From Chelonoidis abingdonii (Eukaryota; Chordata; Testudines; Testudinidae), in contig NC_133790.1 in the NCBI RefSeq assembly GCF_003597395.2, positions 21,009,100 to 21,073,099 of the forward strand: 64,000 nt of DNA. Reading direction: 5' to 3'. Shown here one piece after another: positions 33,111 through 45,290 of this stretch. The notes beneath the pieces were generated by a model. That model did not search any database, was not told where the DNA came from, and worked only from the letters and a program-made list of their open reading frames with translations. Position 1 is the stretch's first letter. Each line of letters opens with the position of its first letter. The position numbers and the translations under genes were made by a program.

Positions 33111-33506
33111 TGTAGGAATGACCCCGGGCCCACAGGCCTGGGTGCTCCTTTAATTGGGGCATTTTGTTCTTGCTTGCAAGCTGGGCACACCCGGCCTGCT
33201 TATCTCAGGAACTTGGCCTTCCTCCATCCTCCCCCCTTGCTTTCACACAGACGGCCCCGTTTGCAGCTGGCAGTGTTTTGTAGTCTCCTTTCTCTGCTGT
33301 TTCTCACAGAACTGCTGTGTTTACAGCTGAGGCTGTTTTTGCAACTTGCTTTTCTGTTTATGCTCGTGATGGAGATTTTGTAAGAAATCTTGATTGTGCT
33401 GTGCATTTGCGCATGTGTAATCTTAGATAATAAAAGAGGCAGGCAAACTCAGAAAAGCAGCTTTGCCTCCTCGGATTTCTACAAATTGGTGTCAAGTCTT
33501 TCTTCA
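33111..33506 (+). mobile_element. Solo LTR of an endogenous retrovirus, with target duplication
   Basis: 396 bp from TGTAGGAATG to TCTTTCTTCA, with canonical TG...CA ends and a perfect 6-bp duplication GAACAC at 33105-33110 and 33507-33512. A polyadenylation signal AATAAA lies at 33429-33434. No internal retroviral sequence adjoins, so it is a solo LTR left by recombination between two LTRs. Confidence 0.85.
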
Positions 33507-33600
33507 GAACACGATACTGTTCAGCTGAAAAAAATCATGGCTAACTGCTGTGACCAGTGTCAGGAGCAGTAGGTTACAGTCTGTGTGACAGCTCATCAGC

Positions 33601-33773
33601 AGCTTTGGCAGACAGGGGTTTGCAGTCCCGCCATGGGAGGATTAAGCATTCCAAAGACTGCATCCATTATCCTCAAGGTTCTCTCTCCATGATTGTGAAG
33701 TTGCAGAGAAACTTTAAGATAACACACAGAAACGCCCTCCGTCCCCCCCCCCCCCAATCCCAGAATGCCAGGG
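33601..33773 (+). repeat. Local duplication, copy 1
   Basis: Matches 33864-34020 in the same orientation: TTTGCAGTCCCGCCATGGGA, AGCATTCC, GACTGCATCCATTA, TTAAGATAA, a poly-C run, then AATCCCAGAA. Differences are mainly indels. Confidence 0.8.
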
Positions 33774-33863
33774 AAAAAGACCAAGCCAAAAAAACAATGC
33801 AAAGCACACGACCCGACGGCCTACGGCACAGAAAACAACAAAACAGGGACAGCCTCTTCAGAG

Positions 33864-34020
33864 TGCTTTGCAGACAGTTTGCAGTCCCGCCATGGGAGAG
33901 TAAGCATTCCACAAGACTGCATCCATTAGCCTCAAGTTCTCTCCAGATTGCTGAGTTCAGAGAATCTTAAGATAATGGAAACCAGCCTCTTCCTTCCCCC
34001 CCCCCAATTCCAGAAAATTC
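33864..34020 (+). repeat. Local duplication, copy 2
   Basis: Second copy of the 33601-33773 unit, 90 bases downstream, also ending in a poly-C run and AATTCCAGAA. Confidence 0.8.
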
Positions 34021-34024
34021 CATT

Positions 34025-34486
34025 TAAAAAGAATCATTTGAAGTTTTCCAACAAAAACTTTGGATTTTCCAGCATGAATTTTAGTTTCAAATCTAACTGA
34101 TTTGTTTTTGCTTTGTAATGCAAAATTAGTTCTTTAATATAAATTCCCCCCCTACACCCACACAACCACCACCATTTACTTCCAAAGGAAAAAAAGATGA
34201 GAGAAGGTGGGAAAATCCACTTTTCACATGTATTACTTGCCAACTTTTCCCCTTGGGTGGCCCCCCAAAAATCTAAAGGGTGGAAGTATAAAAATCAAAG
34301 TTTCAGTTTCCAAAAAACCAAAATTACATTCTAAAATGTTGATTCAAAACTAATTTTGATTTTGATTTTCCCCAATTGGAAAGTCAAAAGCCTTCATCAA
34401 AACAACATATTTGGAAAATTGTGATGACGGCAGATGTTCAAAAGCTTTCTCCTCTATTGGGTCAGAAGATTTTGACCAGCTCTATG
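34025..34486. repeat. AT-rich dispersed repeat, probable MITE
   Basis: Interior rich in TTTTCCAACAAAA-like motifs, right end TTTTGACCAGCTCTA, complementary to the left end of the repeat at 16807. Boundaries approximate. Confidence 0.4.
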
Positions 34487-36180
34487 CTTAATTAAATGAG
34501 AGAACTGGCCTTCTAGTCAGTCTCTGTATCCAATATGGCAGATCATGTACTTACCAGCATTCAAGGGAGGAATGGAGGGCAAATCTGCTGTTTCCTTGTC
34601 CATAAGCAATCCCACAGACAGAGCTTTGCCACCTGTAGGTCCCAGGTGATCATCTGCTACAGAACCTCTCTAATTCCCCCTTAGCTCTCACAAGTGTTTG
34701 TAAATCTTTATCAGCTTCTGTCCTTTCATGCAATTTCCCAATCAGCAGTAACTGCTCTTCCAAGTACCAAAGTATCTAATTAACATTAACAACAATTACC
34801 GGTAATTATATTTCTCTTGAAAAGCACTCAGAGGAATTCCTCAGTATTTGATGTTTGCATTCCCTTGACCATTGAAGTTAAGTTCCCTCCATCTAGTTAC
34901 TTTTCAATTAACCACGTCAGAGGAGGACATTAGTTACTCATTGACTGAAGAATCAAAATCTCACCCCTTTTAATCTTTATTTAATGCTCATAAAAAGTAC
35001 CATACTGAGCCAAAAAGTCCTTATTTATAACTGGAACCAAGACAAAAAGAGTAGCCTTCCCATACTACATCACTATGTCTGACTTCTGATTAAGAGGGAC
35101 CTCTCCTATGGAGGAAAGTTTACAGAGTCTTCTCAGGTACATATATGCCCCTCATTACCATGATATCTGAACCACTCAAGTCTTTAGTGCCTTTATTTTC
35201 ACAGCCCTGCAAGGTAGGGAAGTAGTATTATCATTAAAAAAACAAACAAACAAACAACAAAAAAAACAGACTGAGCATTGAGGCAGAGAGAGACTAAGTG
35301 ACTTGCCCATAGTGACAGAACAGGGACTTGAACCAGCTGTCCCAAGTCATAGTGCCCTAACCCCTGGACCTTCCTTCCTCTGGAAGCATGAGCACTTCAC
35401 TTCTTTGCCTCCTTCCTCAGTCTTTCAGGGGTGCCAGTTAATGCCATCAGATGTTAACTTTTGACCTTTAACAACAGATTTGATTTTAACCAGCCATCTA
35501 CCTAATAATTAAAGACTCCAGAAATTTCATTATCAATCCCTCAGCCAGCCAGACCTCTTCCTACCCATGGCCCACGTTTTCCTGCCTCAGGGCATGAGCC
35601 ACTATAAAAAATGTGCTGGCAGTATTACATTGAAACACTAAAATACTTTGACTTAACTACAACAATAAACAAGTAATTCCCGATAAGGTTCAATGTTTCC
35701 TAAAATAAAAAGTGTTATTCCTTTCCTGAGAGAAACCACCACCAAAGGTAGACAAAAACCCACCCTGAAGTTCTACTAAACATTTATATTAGCTTATTAA
35801 TACTGAAATATGATGATTATTTTTTTAGCCTCAGAAATGCACAGAAGTCCCCCGCAAGGTATATAAATCCTTTCAAAGACCTTAAGCTACATAGGATAGG
35901 ATTTTAACTTCCGATATATGCCTCACGCTCTACACTACATCAGAAGTGCGAAAGCTTCCCATTTGTTACCCTTATCGATTCTAATATAAGAATAATTTCA
36001 GGGGTAGGGGCAGGTTGCAAGAGATCCACAGAGCAGACTGAGACAACGGAAACTTTTGGAAGGTAGGTAATGGAGACCCACATTTTGACCCATAAGAAAC
36101 TAACATGCTGCAGGTTGAGAAGGATGAGAAGTAGTGGGCGAAAGCACTGATGACCATCAGTATCCAGACTGGTGCCCGTG
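34487..36180. other. Non-coding stretch with a MIR-like fragment
   Basis: No gene. Around 35180-35380 there is an MIR-like segment in reverse orientation (CCCTGCAAGGTAGGGA, GACTAAGTGACTTGCCCA, GGGACTTGAACC), interrupted by an A-rich (CAAA)n run near 35240-35265. Confidence 0.5.
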
Positions 36181-36184
36181 GTCA

Positions 36185-36870
36185 TTAGATTCCAAAGCCA
36201 GAAGGGACCACTGTGAATGTCTAGGCTGAGCTCCTGCATTATACAGGCCAGAGAACTTCCCACAATAATTCCTCGAGTAGATCTTTAGAAAAATATCCAA
36301 TCTTGATTTAAAGAACATCAGTAATTCCACGAACCTTGATAAATTTTTCCATTGGTTAGTTACACTGTTAAAATGCACACCTTATTTCCAGTGTGAATTT
36401 GTCTGGCTTCAACTTCCAGCCATTGGGTTGCATTATACCTTTTTATGCTAGATTGAAGAGCCCATTATTAAATATTTGTTCCCCATGTAGTTACTTATAG
36501 ACTGTAATCAAGTCACCCCCTAACCTTCTCATTGAGAAGACAAACTCAAGGAGCTCAATCTATCACTATAAGACATGTTTTCTAATCCTTTAATCATTCT
36601 TGTATTCTAGTCCTTGTATTATGGGAATAAGTAAATAACTTTTCCTTATCCACTTTCTCCACATCACTCATGATTTTATATACCTCTATCATATCCCCCC
36701 TTAGTCTCCCCTTTTCCAAGCTGAAGAGGCCTAGCCTCTTTAATCTTTGCTTGTATGAGATCCTCTCCAAACCCCTAATCATTTTAGTTGCCCTTTTCTG
36801 AACCTTTTCTAGTGCTAGAATATCTTTTTTGAGGTGAGGAGACCACATCATTCCTCCCCCTACTAACTGT
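36185..36870 (-). mobile_element. CR1/CR1-like LINE fragments, minus orientation
   Basis: 36185-36440 is a CR1 tail in reverse (CCAGAAGGGACCACTGTGAA, ACAGGCCAGAGAACTTCCC). At 36594-36851 an 85-residue minus-strand frame reads [20 protein letters not shown], then [15 protein letters not shown] and VYKIM, the C-terminal part of a CR1-like ORF2. Inactive fragments. Confidence 0.85.
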
Positions 36871-36879
36871 GTTTTATTA

Positions 36880-38010
36880 CGATGATGGTTGGGGGGCCCC
36901 CCCCGGTTACCATGGATTTATAATTTAAAGGGCAATTAATAAATACTAATTTCTTAGTTCCTAAAATATTCTCCTAAATCCTCCTTTTTCTTTAAATGAT
37001 TTTCCCTAACATCCCCCTGGTTTATTGCTTTTTTTGTGGAAACCGCCCCCTTTCCCTTTTGCCGCCAAACTGCCGTGGGACACCCCTTTTCTTCCAAAAA
37101 AGCAGAACTATCCCCAAAACCGATGATCGCCAAGAATTCGTTTTTCCTGATTTCGTTTGTAATTGCTAAATTAGCCCCATCCAATATTTGTATGTAATAG
37201 TTTTGGGGGGTTTAAAATTTTTTTTCCCCAAATGGTGCAAATTTTAACCTTAGCAACATTTATATCCCAAACTATCAATAAATTTCAAATTTGCCATTTT
37301 GTACCCAATCAACAAACTTAGTTTTGCCCCAGCATCTTTTTTGAAGTTCTTCACAGTCTGCTTTGAGGTCTGAAGACCTTATCTTGATAGTTTAGTATAT
37401 AGAGGGTACGCGCCATGTTATCTGGATACTTCTCCGTAAAAAGCAAGCCAAAAGAATCCGTGGCACCTTATAGACTAACAGACATTTTGGAGCATGAGCT
37501 TTCGTGGGGGTGAATTCCCACTTCGTCAGATTGTTATGTATGAAATTAAGATGCCACAGGATTCTTTGCTGCTTGAGTAGCTGTAGATATCATCGCAAGA
37601 ACTGTTTGCCCCTACTGTTTGGCCCTCCAGATTTCTCCAATCATTTATGAAATAAATTTGGGGAAAATTAGGAATTGGTCCCCCTATGGAACTGGAAAAC
37701 CTTTGGGGAACCCCACCACTTAAGTTATCCTCCTCTCCCATTTCCTGAGAATTTTAATCCAATTAATCTTTTCCCTACCCCCCATATTCTGGGGTTCCCT
37801 GTTCCTTTTTTTTAAAAACAGTTTTCCCTGCCAAAAGTTCCCATGAAAAAAAAAGAAACCTTCGCCCTTTTTTTATCCGCATGACAAGCTTTAATTTTAA
37901 ACATATAGAAAAGGCCTTTTTTTGGATGGAAGGGAACCCCTTGTTCCCAAAAAGCCCTTTCCATTGGAAATCTTAAGTACAAGACTATGGGTTTCCCCCA
38001 CTGGAAAAAA
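36880..38010. other. Anomalous stretch, probably poor consensus sequence
   Basis: Unlike the surroundings: long C, T and A runs (GGGGGGCCCCCCCCCGG, TTTTGGGGGG) and recognisable repeats with doubled or extra bases. It lies between LINE fragments that should be continuous. No gene could be called here. Confidence 0.5.
37437..37580. repeat. Short inverted-repeat element, reptile dispersed repeat
   Basis: Left end AAGCAAGCCAAAAGAATCCG is mirrored by the right end CAGGATTCTTTGCTGCTT. The interior has CACCTTATAGACTAACAGAC and GAGCATGAGCTTTCGTGGG, a phrase common in turtle and crocodile genomes. I cannot name the family. Confidence 0.55.
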
Positions 38011-38014
38011 AAAC

Positions 38015-38950
38015 CTTGTCAAAGGCTTTCTGGAAATCTAAGTACACTATGTCCACTGGATTCCCCCTTGTCCACATGTTTGTTGACTCCTTCAAAGAAC
38101 TGTAATAGATTAGAAAGACGCGATTTCCCTTTATAGAAACCATGTTGACTATTGCTCAACAGTTTATGTTTTTCTATGTGTCTGACAATTTTATTTTTAA
38201 CTATTGTTTCAACTAATTTGCCCGGTACTGACTTTCCTGGACTGTGGGCACAAGAACTGGACACAGTATTGCCAGTAGCAATCACAACAGTACCAAATTC
38301 AGAGGTAAAATAACCTCTCTACTCCTACTTGAGATTTTTTTTGTTTATGCATCCAAGGATTGCATTATCCCTTTTGGCCACAGCGTCACTTTGGAAGCTC
38401 ATGTTCAGCTGATTATCCACCATGATCACTAGACCTTTTTCAGAGTCACAGCTTCCCAGGACAGAATTCCCCATGCTATAAGTAGGGGCTACAGTCTTCA
38501 TTCCTAGACGTATAGGTTTACATTTTGCCATATTAAAAGGCCTATTGTTTGCTTGCACCCAGTACCAAGTGATCCAGACTGCTCTGTATCAGTAACTTAT
38601 CCTTTTCATTTACCACTCCCCCAATTTGCATGTCATCTGCAAACTTTATCGGTGTTGGTTTTGTGTGTTTTCTCCCAGGTCATTAACAAAACTGTTACAT
38701 AGCATAGGCCAGCAACTGATCCCTGAAGGATCCCACTAGCAACACACCCATTCAATGATTCCCCATTTAATTCCATTTTGAGACTTATCAGTTAGCCAGT
38801 TATGAATCTATTTAATGTGTGCCACGTTAATTTATATCTTTCTAGTTTTTTTTTTTAAACCAAAATGTTGTGCAGTACCAAGTCAAACATCCTACAGACG
38901 TCGATGTATATTACAACAACACTATTACCTGTATCAACCAAACTCAGTCC
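38015..38950 (-). mobile_element. CR1-like LINE ORF2 fragments, minus orientation
   Basis: 38019-38230 encodes, in reverse, GKLVETIVKNKIVRHIEKHK, SQHGFYKGKS and NLLQFFEGVNKHVD, the middle of a reverse transcriptase. From 38231 to 38950 a second CR1 fragment follows (VDNQLNMSF, LGCINKK and a long degenerate segment). The two come from different CR1-type lineages or are nested. Confidence 0.8.
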
Positions 38951-41856
38951 AGGTGTACTGACTGTTTGAAGTCTACATGACGGACAAGCTGGTCATAACT
39001 ACACAAGCAAGGTTGTTCCAGCCTTAAATTTGCAAAAGAAACAGCACTAAGACAATTTAAGCTCTACCCCTGAATGTTTGTTAGTCCTTTATATTAAACA
39101 TGGAGGATACTTGCTGCGTGGATAATTTACACTGTGATTTGTTGTACAGAGTTCCTTTTCTATATATTAGCTCATATGCACATACCTCTGACATAATGAA
39201 TCTCAGCTTTGGAACAAAACTAACACCGTGTGTTTTAATCCAGAGACATAGTCCATACACTCACTTCAGCTCCAGTGATGTGTCTAATTGAGGGGTCATG
39301 GAATTATTTTGCTTGAGGGGGAGATTTGCTGGCTGTAGCATATTTCCACAGTCCCAAGTTGTTACAGGAGCACAGTGAGAGATATGTATGGTTGTTTAAA
39401 AGGCCAGATTTTGTAACACTTCTGCATTGACATTAAGGTTTGGACGTTTTCATGTAGATCTGGAACACTTCTGTTGTTTCTACAACAGGCTGATTTAGTC
39501 TGTGGTTATTGCTAGTGTGTTGTCACAGAGGCAGAATGGATTCTGGTCAGTGATAATCGCTCTGTTTACTGGCCTGTGCATATGCCTATAAGGAGTTAAA
39601 GTTACATAATTCAATCTCAACCCAACCTTAAATTGGAATTTCTAGTTCTGAGATTTTTAAGTGATGCATGGAGTGGTTGTTTTGAACCACACATAGCAAC
39701 CTCTAGGTAACTAAATATTTTCGTGTAGGTAAAAAAATAGGGTTGATTGACACTGAATAAGACATTACCGAATCTTAAAATCCATAAAAATCAACACAGA
39801 AACATCGTTTTCCTTGTCATCATCAACTAGGAAAGAAAATACCCTGCAGAAAATACCCTTCTTCTTCCACCATAAACATTAATATGAAATTAAACTGCCT
39901 GGCTTTGTCATCTCTCTAAATCTAAGATCTCCAGGTTACATTGAAACAGGATGTGCAAGTTGATCCCCTCTACTTTCCCTTTCTCCCAAAGGAAAATATT
40001 TGTCAACACATTAGGGATGGTTTTCTTTCCATTGTCCTCAGGAGACAATTTCCTGACATTGAAATACCTCAAGCACCTTGGAGATCATTTCTGGAGTGAT
40101 GTTTTTAAATTGTTTCCCTATTCACTTGCAAGGTTCTCATCCCTACAGTTTTTCATAGCTGCTTTTCACCAATCTCTAATCAATCCTAGGTAACTGATCT
40201 CACCACAGAAATGCCAAGAGGCACCAGCTGGGATCCCTGACGAGAATCAGCATGTTAAACAGAACTGGTCTCAGCAAAGAAGGGAAGATAGGAACAGAGC
40301 ATTCATATCAAAGTCTCTGCCCTCCAGTTGCTGAATCATTACCACCTTCTGCCCCAATAGTCAGCTGTCAGATATTTTTGCTTAATAAACAGTACTTCAT
40401 TCTTTCATAAGGCACCTTTCCCCTCCGTCATCATAACCCGCACAACATCGTAATCGGCTCTTATTCAATTTCAAGATAAGGGACCTTTGACCTGAACATA
40501 AAGATGATAGAGAATCATAAAAGAAAGAGCAAAAGCAAACCTATGTTAAAATGCTGGGCGAGGCCTTGACAAAACGTCAGAGCGTCTTTATTTGAAAGAA
40601 ACGCCTTCAGCGAAACAAGACTTGGGCACAAGCAAGGCACCACCCGTCTCTGTTCTATGTGGTGTGAGTCCATGCAGCATACTGAATTAGAGACCCTTGC
40701 CATGGCTAATATTGGTGGACACAAGCCACACATCTGAAAAGTGTTCTATTGGAGCTTAGAGAGGTTTCCTTTCTCCAGAGTCAAGAATGAGGTTATTTGG
40801 GGAGACTCCAGTTTGTACAGGGGCGAAGCTTTGTCATAGTCTCATCAGAGCACATTGTCTGAGCAGCAGGTCTCTACTCATGCTCTGTTTAGACTGAGGT
40901 CAGACAAATGGCTGCCTCAGTCTATCTAGATTGTCTGAGTGGCTCCAAAGCCTTTTCATATTAGGGCACTTAGAAGACTTACCTCCCTCCTGAAGCCCCC
41001 AGGTCCGACTGAATATTCTCCTAGCAGCCACCCTAATAGTTTGCTACGTGAGAAGCATAACATGAAGGTTCAATAGGTAAAGATCAGCTTGTTCCAGCCT
41101 GGCACATGCTGCTGCCTGGCATCCTTCCCCTGCAGTGTGGCCATGTGTTGTGAAGTTCTCGTAGAGGCAGAACATAGGGTGAGCTGCTGGAGATTTCTAA
41201 GGCCTACGTCTCCTCTCCCTTATACCAGTATAATCCAAGAGCAACTCCACTCAAACCAGTGGCATTTCACCCATGCAAGCAACATCAGAATCAGACCCCT
41301 AGGCTGTGTGTGATGGGGGAAGGAAGCAGAAAGCCAGTGTTCAGAAAGCCTAATGATTTGTTGCATAACATCTGTCTGCCACTCGCCTCCTGACAAGTAT
41401 TTGATCCTGGTCTCAGAGAGCTAACCTGCTGCTGGAGCCCCCAGGCTCTCCCTAGAGAGCTGGAAAGAGATTTTTAAATCCAAACCCAAACCATGTTGGA
41501 TTTAACAAGAAAGAGATGAATGGAGCAGAGGGGCCACTATTCAGAGTTCTTCAAATTGTCATAGCCAAAGACAACAGCTCCTCTTATCTCCCCTTTTAGG
41601 AAACAGACTGCAGTTCTCTTTCCTGTATCAGGGCATAAAAGATGTTTGCTAACCTGGGCCAGTCTTTGAGCCGCTGGGCACAGAAGCAGGCAGCTTTGCT
41701 GACAGAGCTTTGGAAAGCAAGCAGTCAGCAAACCGGAACCTGCAGAGATAAGACATTTTAGAAAGATAAAAAGGTTATCTGGCCTGGGAGCGGGTAAGGG
41801 CTTCAGAGGACCAACCCACTGACCCTAGCGCCACAGCTCAGTAAACAAAGAGCATC
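38951..41856. other. Non-coding stretch, nothing recognised
   Basis: No exon, RNA gene or named repeat supported across 2.9 kb. Confidence 0.5.
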
Positions 41857-41859
41857 TCA

Positions 41860-42153
41860 GGCCACGTCTAGACTACGCGCCATATCGGCGCGTTAAAATC
41901 GATTGCTCGGGGATCGATATATCGCGTCTGATCTAGACGGGATATATCGATCCCTGAGCACGCTTATATCGATTCCGGAACTCCACCAAACCCAACGGAG
42001 TTCTGGAATCGACATGGCGAGCCACGGACATCGATCCCGCGCGGTGAAGACGGGTGAGTAATTCGATTTTAGATATTTGACTTCAGCTATGCTATTCTCG
42101 TAGCTGAAATTGCGTATCTAAAATCGATTTTACCGCGTAGTGTAGACCTGGCC
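41860..42153 (-). mobile_element. Harbinger MITE, 294 bp (copy 2)
   Basis: Same family and exactly the same length as 32709-33002 but inverted. Ends GGCCACGTCTAGACTACGCG and GTGTAGACCTGGCC, flanked by TCA (41857-41859, 42154-42156). Confidence 0.88.
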
Positions 42154-42156
42154 TCA

Positions 42157-45080
42157 GCACCAGCATCGCTCCCTCATTCCAGGAGTAATGCAGCCCCCAA
42201 CAGAGAGTAGCTCACTCCATGTGCTTTCATTTCTATGCCCTGGATTTCCTCTCTAATGGGGTAATTAACCCGAGGTGAGCCTAGCCCCCAGGACTGGGCT
42301 CCACAAAGACAGGCAGGTAATGAAAGAGTATCTGCTAAAGGAGAGCTTTTAACCCTTTTCCTGCCAGCCACATTGTTCCACAACCTGTTGTTGATTAGAT
42401 TTAACCCCATCCCTGAGACTGCTCCAATACCTCCTTTCCAGAAGCAAGTGCCGGTGTCCCTTGAGCTCGCATCCCCTGTGTCTCCATCACTTTCCCTGAC
42501 AGTTTATAGTTAGTGCTCTTCAGGTTCTGGGTTCATTATTTACTCCTGATTTTTAGCTCATGCGCTGTACATTCTGAAACGCTGCATGCTGGACAATTTC
42601 ATCAAGCTGATTTATTAACCTCTTCTTCATTACTTTGCTTGTCAGGTCACCTCCTGGACTCTGCTTTCTCAGTGCCTGTGAGCCTGCCTCTGCTAACCAC
42701 AGTCAACCTTAGCCAGGGCCACATGTGGGGCCCCACAGAGCTTGCCTCACGCTGACAGTTAAGAAACCCGGGCGAGGGAGAGGGATTTTCTAAGAAAGGC
42801 AGGCAGACGCGAGAGAATACATACACGAGGGAGAGAAAGCAAACACACACTAGCCAGAAAAGAAAAGTAGAAACAAAGTGAGACAGCGACTGAAAGAAGT
42901 GGGTGGGAGGAAAGCGAGAAGAAAAGCATGGGAAGAAGGAAGACAAAGCAAGAAATGATGCCCAGGTTTTAGACTAGTTGCTCCTGGTTCATTTAGTCCT
43001 GCTGCATAGGAAAAATCTGATGACCCTTCCTCAGCAGACATCTCCCGCCAGCCCTGCAAGCTGCCGGGAAAGTAGAAGGCAGAATGTTGTTGCTTTTGGG
43101 ATTTGAGTCTCTCTTTTGTTCTCTTGGGCTGGATGGTTTGTTTTTTAAAACATTGTGCCACAGCAGCAGGTAATTTATTTGCTGGCCTGCCCAGCCCTGA
43201 TTCAGGGAAGAGAAGCAGATTTCAGAATAATTAACGGCATTGAGGGACAGATCCAACGCCCACTGAACGCAATGGAAAGGCTCCCACTGACCCCAGTGGA
43301 AAAGTGCTAGGCCCAGGTCTTCAAAGGTTTTTAGGCTCCTCCTAACTGCCACTGATTTCAATGGACATTGAAGTCAATGGGCCCTACGCAGGTGCTTAAG
43401 GTACTTTCCCAAACAAGGGACTTAAAGAGGGGAAAATGGGAATGCGGGCGTGGCTGATGTCAGTAACCATAAGGGGAAAGAGGCCGACTGCAGTCCCTCT
43501 AGCCCCCACTAGCAGGCTGCCAGTCAGGCACCCAATTGAAAGGCCTACCCAAAGATACCCTCCTTTCCTGGCATCTGTGTCTATTCCAGTGCTGGCACTC
43601 TGGGGACTTGTATTCAATTAAGAGCACGTGCAATAGAGAGTGTGGTTAAAGGAGTGCTGCTCTCAGGGTTCCTAGGAAGATTTTTATGATTAGCTCTGGT
43701 TTGTTTTGTCTGTCCATTCCCGGGAGGTTTGAGCGTGCCCCTGTGACTATTGTTTAGCATGTGCTAGGCTCTGTACAGCCATTGCACAGACAGTCCCTGT
43801 CTGAGAGAGCTCACATGTGACATCAGGTAGGACGCCTAGGGGTGGGTTGGGATAAGGGGATTTTGTGAATAGCTTTTCCAGCAGAATGGTTGAAGGGACT
43901 GTTAGGTGCAGAAGGCAGAATGGAATCTGCCGAGCGGGATGTGGCTGAGATACCGTCGGGATGAGATGGGGCTGGCCCCTCAGCCTTTCCGAGGGCATGC
44001 GGGGGGGTTGTTGTGATGGGATCAGCGAGAGATTTTACTGGATTCACCTTGTTCTTGCAGTCGGTAAATTGCTTCCTGGATGCTTTGTCAGCCGAGTGCC
44101 CCTCTGCAGACCTGTCCCCAGCCAGACATGTCTGCATCTGCCCTTAAGAGTTTTGATTTTTGATCCAAGAATCAGGTTTGGCTGGTTCTGCTCCACTGGG
44201 CACCTCTTCAGCCTCACTGGGCCATTTCCTCTCACTCCCCCAGTCAGATTAGTGCTGCTGCCTCTGGCTGTGCCCTTTGCTTTTGTCATTCCACCCCCCT
44301 CGTTCCCCCCACCAACACACATGCTCTGTGCTGAGATTCTCTGGGCCAGCATGTGCCTCTCCCCCGACTTTTCTCTCCCTGCCCCATACAGGAGCCCTGC
44401 TCTCTTCTTACCTTCCCCCCTCTCCTCACTGAACAGAAGAAGGCTTCTTACAGTGCCCTAGGCCTCCTCTCTCCTCCTGAGAAGAACTGGAAAGTCCCCC
44501 TCCTCATCCTGATAGCCCCTCTTTCCTGCTGAGTGTCTCCTACCCACTGCCTCTGCCCAGTCCTGCTTGCCTTTGCCATTTTTAGTGCCCATTCCTTCCC
44601 ACCGCTTGGTGTCCCATCCTCCTGCAGCTGGTTCCTGGGCCAAGGGTTGGGAATGAGCAGAAGGTGAGGTGGTCACATGGAAGCACAGAGTGAGGGCAGG
44701 TAGGGCCACCCAATAGCTCCAAGCTGCCCAGTCTCCAGGCTCTCCCATATAGCACCTCCCCCCAGTGGCTCCTCAAGCCCCAAATAATTAGGTATTGGCC
44801 AGGTATCAGCCATCTGGGAGTTAGCCCAGTTTGTTTCCTGTGGCCTAAATGGGACTCATGCTAGCGTTGGGGCTTTCAGACTAAATCTCTCTCTGCTTCT
44901 GGACACCAGGGAATTCTCCCCCCACTCCACCCAGCCCAGCAAATTCTCTCCTGTGATTTTGGCAGGTCTTCATCTCAGTCACATTGCCCAGCTGGCATTT
45001 CTTTCTCCAGCCTCCAGTATACCCCATGCTCTGTACAGAACCCAAGTCAAAGTGCATGACTCAAGCATGTGACACAAAAA
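42157..45080. other. Non-coding stretch
   Basis: Pyrimidine-rich in part (44200-44600 on the plus strand). At 43230-43390 there is a fragment with GAAGTCAATGGG motifs typical of an old DNA-transposon repeat. The open frame 43961-44461 (166 residues) is proline-rich with no recognised domain and I do not call it a gene. Confidence 0.45.
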
Positions 45081-45290
45081 CCTGGCACTGCTGCAGGGCC
45101 TTTCATGTACACATATTAATTAATGAAGCCTCATGACTCCACCATGAGCTAGGCAAGAATTACTAACAATGGATGGATGGGTAAACTGAGTCACACAGCG
45201 GTTGAATGGCTTACCCCTAGCTCACCCAACCAGTCAGTAGCAAAGCTAAGAAATGACCACAGGACACGTGACACCCAGTCCCCAGCTCTA
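45081..45290 (-). repeat. MIR-like ancient SINE fragment
   Basis: GGGTAAACTGAGTCACACAG, TGGCTTACCC and CAGTCAGTAGCAAAG in the order expected for a reversed MIR core and tail. Confidence 0.45.

Noticed and set aside
33557..33970. 137-residue open frame on the plus strand
   Set aside because: It runs across the local duplication and poly-C runs; the translation has no domain and depends on homopolymer lengths.
43961..44461. 166-residue open frame on the plus strand
   Set aside because: Proline- and leucine-rich low-complexity translation of a pyrimidine-rich tract, no domain, no splice context, and other long frames on the opposite strand.
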